The position numbers and the translations under genes are program-made. DNA of 64,000 nt from an uncultured Bacteroides sp. (lineage in GTDB: Bacteria; Bacteroidota; Bacteroidia; Bacteroidales; Bacteroidaceae), in contig CAAFUN010000003.1 in the NCBI GenBank assembly GCA_900766195.1, positions 62,001-126,000 on the forward strand. The letters run 5' to 3'. Below are positions 57,048 to 64,000 of this stretch, one piece after another; positions within the stretch are counted from its first letter, which is position 1; each line of letters begins with the position of its first letter. The notes under the pieces are model-generated. The model saw only the letters and a list, made by a program, of their open reading frames with translations, had not been told where the DNA came from and did no database searches.

Positions 57048-59090
57048 ATGATGGAAAATAAATTCAAACGTACCACCGTGACCTCGGCTCTTCCTTATGC
57101 CAACGGACCGGTACACATAGGACATCTGGCAGGTGTTTACGTTCCGGCAGACATTTATGTCCGCTACCTGAGATTGAAGAAACAAGATGTTATCTTTATC
57201 GGAGGTTCCGATGAACACGGTGTGCCCATCACCATCCGTGCCCGCAAAGAGGGTGTAAGCCCCCAAGATATTGTTGATCGTTACCACTCGCTTATCAAGA
57301 AATCATTCGAAGAATTCGGCATATCCTTTGATATCTATAGCCGCACCACATCCAAGGTGCACCATGATACGGCTTCCGATTTCTTCAAGACACTTTATGA
57401 CAAAGGAGAGTTTATCGAAAAAACCTCCATGCAATATTATGACAAGGAGGCAAAGACTTTCCTTGCCGACCGCTACATCACGGGCGAATGTCCGCACTGC
57501 CATGCCGAAGGTGCGTATGGCGACCAATGCGAGAAATGTGGTACATCCCTCAGCCCTACCGACCTGATTAACCCGAAAAGTGCCATCAGCGGTAGCAAAC
57601 CGGTGATGCGCGAAACCACACATTGGTACTTGCCTCTGGACAAACACGAAGGCTGGCTACGTCAATGGATATTGGAAGATCACAAAGAGTGGCGTCCCAA
57701 TGTGTACGGCCAATGCAAAAGCTGGCTGGACATGGGGTTGCAACCTCGTGCTGTAAGCCGCGATTTGGACTGGGGTATCCCTGTTCCGGTAGAAGGTGCC
57801 GAAGGCAAGGTGCTCTATGTATGGTTTGATGCGCCCATAGGCTATATCAGCAACACCAAAGAGCTGTTGCCCGATAGTTGGGAGAAATGGTGGAAAGATC
57901 CCGAGACACGCTTGGTGCATTTCATTGGTAAAGACAATATTGTGTTCCATTGTATCGTGTTCCCCGCCATGCTAAAAGCAGAAGGCAGCTTCATTCTTCC
58001 GGATAATGTGCCTGCCAACGAGTTCTTAAACCTGGAAGGTGATAAGATTTCCACGTCACGCAACTGGGCGGTATGGTTGCACGAATATTTGGCGGACTTC
58101 CCCGGTAAGCAGGATGTGTTGCGCTACGTGCTTACAGCCAATGCTCCCGAAACAAAAGACAACGACTTTACTTGGAAAGATTTTCAAGCCCGCAACAATA
58201 ATGAGTTGGTAGCGGTGTACGGCAACTTCGTGAACCGTGCCTTACAACTGACCAAGAAATACTTTGAGAGTGTGGTTCCCCCAGCCGGAGAACTTACCGA
58301 CTATGACCGTGACACCCTGAAAGAGTTTTCGGATGTAAAGGCAGAAGTAGAAAAGCTACTCGATGTATTCAAGTTCCGCGATGCACAAAAAGAAGCCATG
58401 AACTTGGCACGCATCGGCAATAAGTATCTGGCAGATACCGAACCGTGGAAACTAGCCAAGACAGATATGCCGCGTGTAGCCACGATTCTAAACATCTCCT
58501 TGCAATTGGTTGCCAACCTTGCCATTGCCTTCGAACCCTTCTTGCCGTTCAGCAGCAACAAGCTCCGCCAGATGCTCAATATGGACAGTTTCGACTGGGA
58601 CAACCTGGGACGTACCGATTTATTGCCTGCCGGACATCAGCTTGCCGAGCCCGAGCTGCTCTTTGAGAAGATAGAAGACAGTGTTATTGAAGCTCAGGTG
58701 CAGAAATTACTCGACACAAAGAAGGCCAATGAAGAAGCAAGTTATAAGGCCAATCCTATACGCCCCAACATTGAGTTTGACGACTTTACAAAGTTGGATA
58801 TCCGCGTAGGTACAGTATTGGAATGCCAGAAAGTGCCCAAGGCAGACAAACTGTTGCAGTTTAAAATAGCCGACGGCTTAGAAAACCGTACCATCGTGAG
58901 CGGCATTGCACAACACTACAAACCCGAAGAGTTGGTAGGCAAACAAGTGTGCTTCATAGCCAACCTTGCTCCGCGCAAGCTTAAAGGCATTATGAGTGAA
59001 GGAATGATTCTCTCTGCCGAGAACTTCGATGGCTCACTCTCTGTGGTTACTACTATGAAAGAAGTGAAGCCGGGCAGTGAAGTGAAATAA
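57048..59090 (+). CDS. metG: Methionyl-tRNA synthetase
   Basis: The 680-residue enzyme charges tRNA-Met. It has a class I HIGH motif in YANGPVHIGHLAG and a zinc site with CPHCHAEGAYGDQCEKCG. The active-site loop is KISTSRNWAVW (KMSKS equivalent). A C-terminal tRNA-binding (EMAP/Trbp111-like) domain starts near residue 580 (FTKLDIRVGTVLECQKVP). Start could be 57048 or the second ATG at 57051. It precedes the surface polysaccharide cluster by six bases, perhaps in one transcript. Confidence 0.96.
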   Translation: MMENKFKRTTVTSALPYANGPVHIGHLAGVYVPADIYVRYLRLKKQDVIFIGGSDEHGVPITIRARKEGVSPQDIVDRYHSLIKKSFEEFGISFDIYSRTTSKVHHDTASDFFKTLYDKGEFIEKTSMQYYDKEAKTFLADRYITGECPHCHAEGAYGDQCEKCGTSLSPTDLINPKSAISGSKPVMRETTHWYLPLDKHEGWLRQWILEDHKEWRPNVYGQCKSWLDMGLQPRAVSRDLDWGIPVPVEGAEGKVLYVWFDAPIGYISNTKELLPDSWEKWWKDPETRLVHFIGKDNIVFHCIVFPAMLKAEGSFILPDNVPANEFLNLEGDKISTSRNWAVWLHEYLADFPGKQDVLRYVLTANAPETKDNDFTWKDFQARNNNELVAVYGNFVNRALQLTKKYFESVVPPAGELTDYDRDTLKEFSDVKAEVEKLLDVFKFRDAQKEAMNLARIGNKYLADTEPWKLAKTDMPRVATILNISLQLVANLAIAFEPFLPFSSNKLRQMLNMDSFDWDNLGRTDLLPAGHQLAEPELLFEKIEDSVIEAQVQKLLDTKKANEEASYKANPIRPNIEFDDFTKLDIRVGTVLECQKVPKADKLLQFKIADGLENRTIVSGIAQHYKPEELVGKQVCFIANLAPRKLKGIMSEGMILSAENFDGSLSVVTTMKEVKPGSEVK

Positions 59091-59096
59091 TAGAAC

Positions 59097-60545
59097 ATGG
59101 GTGAATCGTCACTAAAAGAGAAAACTGCAAAAGGATTATTCTGGGGAGGGATAGGCAATACAGCCTTCCAGCTGCTAAACCTCATTATAGGAATATTCCT
59201 CGGACGATTGCTGGATGCTTCCGACTACGGTATGGTAGGTGTATTAACAATATTCTCTGCCATGGCCGGCATCTTCGTTGAAAGCGGTTTCATTCTTGCT
59301 ATAGTTAATAAGAAAGAAATAAGACACGAAGATTACAATTCGGTCTTTTGGTTTAACATCAGCGTCGGCACCGTACTTTATTTGCTACTCTTTGCATGTG
59401 CACCCTATATTGCTGAATTTTACCATAAGCCAGAGTTGACTCCTCTGGCTAGATTCCAGTTTCTCAGTTTCCTTGTTGGTAGCTTTGGCACAGCGCCTAC
59501 TGCATACTTTTTCCGTAATTTGATGGTGAAAGAACGAAGCCAGATACAGATTGCCGCCATTGTTGTTTCAGGCATTACGGGTGTAATCTGTGCATATAAC
59601 GGATGGGGGTATTGGGGCATTGCATTGCAAACCGTCTTATACGTAAGTATAAATACCTTACTGTTATGGGTCATATTACCCTGGCATCCTACTTTTTCTT
59701 TCAGTATGCAGGCCTTGCGTGAGTTACTGCCTTTCAGCACTAAGTTGTTCTTTACCTCGATGTTCACCCACATCAATAACAACATTTTTTCCGTACTCCT
59801 AGGACGTTTCTACTCCATCCCGCAGGTGGGTTATTACACACAAGGCAGTAAATGGACAACAATGGGATATTCCACTATCTTTGGAATGATCAACAATGTG
59901 GGACAACCGGTATTCAGAGAGGCCATAGATGATATGCAACGGTTGCAAAACATCTTTCGTAAGCTTATGCGCTTCACTGCATTCGTCAGCTTCCCGGCAA
60001 TGTTCGGATTGGCTATTGTTGCCCGCGAATTAATAGTGATCACCATTACCGACAAATGGCTACCTTGCGTACCGGTGATGCAGATTCTTTGTGTTTGGGG
60101 AGCTTTCATGCCTCTTTCCACCCTCTATTCCAATCTGACCAACAGCATAGGACGCCCACATATCTACATGTGGAACACCATAGCATTGGGCATTTTCCAG
60201 TTGCTTTGTCTTTATTTCAGCTATCCTTACGGGCTGCATGTAATGCTTATTGTCTATACTATCGCCAACATTTTATGGTTGGGCATCTGGCACTTTTTTG
60301 CCCATAAACATATAGGTATCACATGGCTAGCCACACTTAAGGACATTGCCCCCTATCTTATTATTTCACTAGTGATCATGATTGTAACCAACACTGTAGC
60401 AGGGTATATAACGAACATCTACCTTTCTCTCATACTAAAAATTGTCTTGGCCGCCTCGCTTTATATCCTTCTCATGTGGCAGTTGAAATCTGCAGTATTC
60501 AAAGAGAGCATACGATATCTATTTAAAAAGAAGAGTGTACAGTGA
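59097..60545 (+). CDS. Oligosaccharide flippase, MOP/Wzx family
   Basis: The 482-residue protein has about 12-14 hydrophobic helices and the family start KEKTAKGLFWGGIGNTAFQL. LGRLLDASDYGMVGVLTIFS is the usual N-terminal motif of lipopolysaccharide/exopolysaccharide exporters of the MOP superfamily (WzxC-like). It should flip a lipid-linked glycan across the inner membrane. It lies six bases after metG and upstream of two glycosyltransferases. Confidence 0.9.
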   Translation: MGESSLKEKTAKGLFWGGIGNTAFQLLNLIIGIFLGRLLDASDYGMVGVLTIFSAMAGIFVESGFILAIVNKKEIRHEDYNSVFWFNISVGTVLYLLLFACAPYIAEFYHKPELTPLARFQFLSFLVGSFGTAPTAYFFRNLMVKERSQIQIAAIVVSGITGVICAYNGWGYWGIALQTVLYVSINTLLLWVILPWHPTFSFSMQALRELLPFSTKLFFTSMFTHINNNIFSVLLGRFYSIPQVGYYTQGSKWTTMGYSTIFGMINNVGQPVFREAIDDMQRLQNIFRKLMRFTAFVSFPAMFGLAIVARELIVITITDKWLPCVPVMQILCVWGAFMPLSTLYSNLTNSIGRPHIYMWNTIALGIFQLLCLYFSYPYGLHVMLIVYTIANILWLGIWHFFAHKHIGITWLATLKDIAPYLIISLVIMIVTNTVAGYITNIYLSLILKIVLAASLYILLMWQLKSAVFKESIRYLFKKKSVQ

Positions 60546-60571
60546 ATACTACAATGAATGAATAACACTAA

Positions 60572-61606
60572 ATGACGCACATTAAGATGACTTTGGAAAA
60601 TGTAACCGTTATTATACCTGCGCATAACCGTCCCGACCGCTTACACCGACTGCTAAGCTATTATAGCCGGACGGATATACGCATTCTTGTTCCTGACTCA
60701 TCCGATATGCCATTTGCCGACATCAACCAATATCCCAAGGTTGTATATCGACATTTTCCAAGACAACACTTTTTGGTGAAAATCAAAGAAGTGCTGCCAC
60801 TTATCCAAACGCCCTATGTAGTATATTGTGCTGATGATGATTTCATCATACCCGAAGCCATTGCTCAAATGACAGCGTTCTTGGATGCACATCCTGACTA
60901 TTGTACGGCTCAGGGGCATTATCTGACGTTCACTCCATTAAAGAAGAAGATCGTATTTTACCCACGCTATATCCGTTACTTTGATAAGCAAGTCACTGCT
61001 ACTAATCCGCGTGGAAGGTTATTACAGGAAAAAAACATGTATGCTTCATTACTGTATGCTGTAATCCGTTCGGACATCTTTAAGAAAATGTATGAAGCAT
61101 GCTTCAATGCAGATAATAGTCTTCGTTTCAACAATCTTTTTCTTGCAGAAGAATACTTCAATCATGCCGCTCTTATCTTTGGGAAATACGCCACATTACC
61201 TTGTTTCTATAGTGCACGTGAATTTATAGAAGGATCTGCCACAAGCACTACTGTACCAGCCTACATTGTAAAGACAGCCCCAGAATATAAGGATGAGTAT
61301 GAAGGTTTTCTTGAAACATTGGGTAAGCTCTTAAGAGATAATGAGAAAGAAGAAGATGGTGGTGAAGTTGAGTTTATACGCTCCATCAGCACCATGCCCA
61401 AAGAGACGGTAGATATCACACGCAAACGTAAGATAAAGGAATTTTTCCGTCGTCATAAATTTCTTTTTTGGTTGAACAGATTAGCAGACAAAAGATACAA
61501 TCAAAAAGGGCTGAAAATTGTTAAGGGTATGTCTAGCTATCCATGTAGCTTCAGTACACCTGAAAAAGAAGAAATCATCCGGATGATTTCAAAGAAAAAC
61601 TTGTAG
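60572..61606 (+). CDS. GT2-like glycosyltransferase
   Basis: The 344-residue protein starts with the nucleotide-sugar-binding strand VTVIIPAHNRPDRLHRLLSY. The DXD-type motif is YCADDDFIIPEAI, where VVYCADDDF supplies the metal ligands. It has no signal peptide, so it is cytoplasmic or peripheral. The second Met (MTLENV) five codons in is an alternative start. Acceptor and donor sugars cannot be inferred. Confidence 0.85.
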   Translation: MTHIKMTLENVTVIIPAHNRPDRLHRLLSYYSRTDIRILVPDSSDMPFADINQYPKVVYRHFPRQHFLVKIKEVLPLIQTPYVVYCADDDFIIPEAIAQMTAFLDAHPDYCTAQGHYLTFTPLKKKIVFYPRYIRYFDKQVTATNPRGRLLQEKNMYASLLYAVIRSDIFKKMYEACFNADNSLRFNNLFLAEEYFNHAALIFGKYATLPCFYSAREFIEGSATSTTVPAYIVKTAPEYKDEYEGFLETLGKLLRDNEKEEDGGEVEFIRSISTMPKETVDITRKRKIKEFFRRHKFLFWLNRLADKRYNQKGLKIVKGMSSYPCSFSTPEKEEIIRMISKKNL

Positions 61607-61679
61607 TGTTGCTATTGTTATACGTATGTACCTGTACATATGATAAACAAGCATAATACTAGACATAAAGAATTGGAAT

Positions 61680-62678
61680 ATGGAAGACAAAGGAAGCATA
61701 AAGGTCAGCGTACTGATGCTGACTTACAATCAAGAACAATACATCAATGAAGCTATTCGCAGCGTCATGTTGCAACAGACTAACTTCCCATTCGAGCTTG
61801 TGATAGGCAATGACAGCAGCACAGACGAGACGGAAGCCATCTGCCGGGTATGGTATGACAACTATCCACATCAGATCGTGCTATTCAACCGTGAGCAGAA
61901 TTTGGGTTTGATACAGAACTTTATGCAAACTTATGCTCATTGCCGTGGTGAATATGTAGCCATTTGCGAGGGCGATGACTTTTGGACGGACAAGTATAAA
62001 CTACAGACACAAGTGGATTTTCTCGACGCACATCCAGACTATTCCACTTGCTTCCATCGGGTGATCAACTATTTTCAGGATAATGGTACCAAAAGCCTCA
62101 GCAATGGTGGACAGAAGACGGATACGAACATCATGGACTTGGCACGCAGCAATTATATATCTAACGTCTCTGCAGTCTTCCGCAGAGGATTATTTGGCGA
62201 TTTCCCCGAATGGTTTGCTCATGTAAGCACCTATGACTATGCCATACACATGCTTAATGCACAATATGGCGACATCCACTACATCAACCGCCCAATGGCC
62301 GTTTATCGCCAACATGGACGGGCTATCTGGAGTGAAGCAGGCACAGACAAGAAATTGGATCTTTCCTTAAAGGTAAGGGAGTTGCTAATGACATATTTTG
62401 AACCTAAACGTAGAGATGTCTATGATGCTTTGCGATATTCGCATACACAAATCTGCTTGAATCTGATCCGCTATTACAAGCTGATTCCCAAAGCGGAAGA
62501 ACGAGTAAGAGAGTCGGAAAAACGGTTGTTGAAATACCGCCCGGAATGGAATGAAGAAGAATTGAAACGGAGCGAGATTCAGGCACCAGCAACCTTCAGA
62601 CAAAAGGGCATGAAGGTATTGAAAAAGATACGTGGAATTGTGTCTCTCTTTATTCCCCTACCCCGGATTAAAGAGTAG
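61680..62678 (+). CDS. GT2 family glycosyltransferase
   Basis: The 332-residue GT-A-fold enzyme begins VSVLMLTYNQEQYINEAIRS and has VIGNDSSTDETEAIC and the metal-binding CEGDDFWTDKYKLQTQ. The basic C-terminus (MKVLKKIRGIVSLFIPLPRI) may bind the membrane. It is part of the polysaccharide cluster, 73 bases after the previous glycosyltransferase, and converges on the HAD phosphatase gene. Confidence 0.92.
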   Translation: MEDKGSIKVSVLMLTYNQEQYINEAIRSVMLQQTNFPFELVIGNDSSTDETEAICRVWYDNYPHQIVLFNREQNLGLIQNFMQTYAHCRGEYVAICEGDDFWTDKYKLQTQVDFLDAHPDYSTCFHRVINYFQDNGTKSLSNGGQKTDTNIMDLARSNYISNVSAVFRRGLFGDFPEWFAHVSTYDYAIHMLNAQYGDIHYINRPMAVYRQHGRAIWSEAGTDKKLDLSLKVRELLMTYFEPKRRDVYDALRYSHTQICLNLIRYYKLIPKAEERVRESEKRLLKYRPEWNEEELKRSEIQAPATFRQKGMKVLKKIRGIVSLFIPLPRIKE

Positions 62679-62709
62679 AATTGTAGGAGAACACTCAGCT
62701 TCACTACGT

Positions 62710-63207
62710 TTACATAAACTTACCGAGTACAGTATCTAGGGCATCATTATCAGCAAGAATCTTTTCTACAAACTCCTTAAATGCACCGAAGCCACCATGA
62801 GCAATAGTCACATAATTCACTTCACGTTTTACGTAGTCGGGAGTATTACTTGGGGAAGCACTGAACCCCACCGCACGAAGTAAACGGATGTCATTAAGGT
62901 CATCGCCGATGAAAGCCACATCGGCCAGCGTAATGCCCATCTCTGCACAAACTTCCTGAGCCTTGGTCAGCTTATCACCAACATTCAGATAGCAACGATC
63001 TATCTTCAGCTTATCGGCACGCTTCTGCACAAGTAGCGAGTTTTCACCCGTCATGATTGCTACCGGTATACCTAGCTCACGAAGAAATATCACTCCCCAA
63101 CCGTCTTTTACGGAAAAGCGTTTCATTACATCGCCTTCGGCGGAGTAATACATACCTCCGTCGGTCCATACTCCATCAATATCTGTTATTACAAGTTTAG
63201 GTAACAT
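62710..63207 (-). CDS. KdsC-like HAD phosphatase
   Basis: The 165-residue cap-less HAD (C0) protein has motif I ITDIDGVWTDGGMYYS with both catalytic Asp residues. Motif II is PVAIMTGENSLLVQKRADKL, and VAFIGDDLNDIRLL is motif IV. These match KDO-8-phosphate phosphatase and its relatives that act on 9-carbon sugar acids. KDO would fit LPS core synthesis, but without kdsA/kdsB nearby the exact sugar is uncertain. Confidence 0.88.
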   Translation of the reverse strand: MLPKLVITDIDGVWTDGGMYYSAEGDVMKRFSVKDGWGVIFLRELGIPVAIMTGENSLLVQKRADKLKIDRCYLNVGDKLTKAQEVCAEMGITLADVAFIGDDLNDIRLLRAVGFSASPSNTPDYVKREVNYVTIAHGGFGAFKEFVEKILADNDALDTVLGKFM

Positions 63208-63364
63208 CTTTAATCGTTCTTTTTAGTTTACATCATTGCACTTGCAAAAAGTTATTAGTCTGCTACACATATGCCTAGACATATATAAAAGACACACATC
63301 TGTAAGAGGCCATATAGAAATACCGTTAATTATTACACCAATTCTTTCTTCAAGTTCTTTCCTC

Positions 63365-64000
63365 TTAGCCCATATCTTTCTCAAATGATCCATCTTTTGC
63401 ACGCTTCACAAGCCGCGTTGTTTTTCCACGCTCTCCTACTTTCCCTGACTTCCCATCCCGATAGCCATCCCACAATGCCTTCCATTTCTTCCACTTCTGA
63501 TCCTCATAAAGCAACACAAAGATAACACGCTTGTACAGATGGTAACGTAGATGAGCTTTCAAATCGATCTTATCAGGATAAAAGCGATGAAGTATCATCC
63601 CATTTCTCACATTATAATATGTACGGTCGGGAGCATATTCATTAGGAAAAACTTCTTTACCCAGCAGTCGGTGCTTCTTCTTCTGATATCCCAAATCATG
63701 CTGAAGCTGGATATTCTTAAAACAGAAAGTGGGAACGTTCTTGCGGGAGGCTCTCCAACTAAATTCACAATCAATGCCCCAAACAAATAGTCCTTCATTA
63801 AAGTCTCCCAAACGATTGAACAATGAAATAGGGTAGATGCTTCCTGAAGTCATAGCAGAGGATACTTCATCTACCGTATCAGAGACAGAGTACAAAGTGC
63901 TTTGCTGAGATTTAAGGAAGTAATTGGTGGAAAATATCACACTACTGTCTTCACCATAGCGACGTATTGCCCCAAGATAGTTTTCAAAATCGCCTTCCTT
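63365..64000 (-). CDS. GT2 family glycosyltransferase, C-terminal part (runs off right edge)
   Basis: The frame is open from base 64000 (KEGDFENYLGAIRRYGED) to the stop at 63365, giving 211 residues without the N-terminus. A GTG at 63940 is internal and not a start. The visible part has the GT2 region TSGSIYPISLFNRLGDFNEG and FVWGIDCEFSWRASRKNV, then QLQHDLGYQ, as in rhamnosyltransferase-like enzymes (RfbN/WbbL type). The basic tail (KVGERGKTTRLVKRAKDG) may associate with membrane. The sugar is unknown. Confidence 0.88.
   Translation of the reverse strand, partial: KEGDFENYLGAIRRYGEDSSVIFSTNYFLKSQQSTLYSVSDTVDEVSSAMTSGSIYPISLFNRLGDFNEGLFVWGIDCEFSWRASRKNVPTFCFKNIQLQHDLGYQKKKHRLLGKEVFPNEYAPDRTYYNVRNGMILHRFYPDKIDLKAHLRYHLYKRVIFVLLYEDQKWKKWKALWDGYRDGKSGKVGERGKTTRLVKRAKDGSFEKDMG

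Noticed and set aside
63365..63940. Complete 191-residue protein starting at GTG 63940
   Set aside because: The frame stays open to the window edge with glycosyltransferase-like sequence, so the gene is truncated by the window.

Overview
The window looks like chromosomal DNA of a Bacteroides-type gut bacterium (Bacteroidota). The main evidence is a complete polysaccharide utilization locus with SusC/SusD proteins and a hybrid two-component regulator, a three-gene B-type succinate dehydrogenase/fumarate reductase, a GLPGLI-family protein beside a TonB-type receptor, and many start sites preceded by the Bacteroidota -7 box TAnnTTTG. No tRNA, rRNA or CRISPR array was seen.

Layout. (1) 1-5.3 kb is AT-rich accessory DNA: the start of a secreted TPR-like protein running off the left edge, a decayed IS5-family transposase, and a TonB-dependent receptor-like/GLPGLI pair closed by a strong terminator. 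(2) 5.3-31.5 kb is mostly housekeeping DNA on the minus strand. It holds sdhCAB, an AraC regulator divergent from a PAP2 phosphatase, a parE-coaD-S41 protease-small membrane protein cluster, ribF, a HAD phosphatase, a Ca2+ P-type ATPase, a PAS sensor kinase with a Cys-rich loop, and an aroQ-pyk-O-methyltransferase-rbfA-LolC/E-like cluster. Plus-strand xerD, a TPR lipoprotein, a thioredoxin-fold lipoprotein lacking the redox cysteines, and a ComM/YifB ATPase follow. (3) 31.5-37.1 kb carries a fused ADP-forming acyl-CoA synthetase, a GH2 beta-mannosidase and a small cupin, with a short tandem-repeat block between the last two.

(4) 37.3-56.0 kb is a glycosaminoglycan utilization locus: hybrid two-component regulator, SusC, SusD, a DUF5017-like surface lipoprotein, an AC-type PL8 lyase, a GH88 unsaturated glucuronyl hydrolase, a serine-type sulfatase and a chondroitinase-ABC-type PL8 lyase. 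The expected flow is surface capture and import by SusC/D and the lipoprotein, eliminative cleavage by the two lyases, desulfation, then GH88 release of the unsaturated uronate. The regulator presumably senses the resulting oligosaccharides. The likely substrates are chondroitin/dermatan sulfate and/or hyaluronan. (5) 56.0-57.0 kb has no intact gene and appears decayed. (6) 57.0-64 kb contains metG followed by a surface-polysaccharide cluster: a flippase, two GT2 glycosyltransferases, a KdsC-like HAD phosphatase and a partial GT2 running off the right edge.

I did not find a clearly unprecedented system. The items most worth checking are a previously uncalled 54-residue membrane protein one base after the S41 protease, a repeat-derived N-terminal extension on ParE, the Cys-rich PAS kinase, a serine-type sulfatase, an insertion in the PL8 active site, and a 22-bp triple repeat near the cupin gene.
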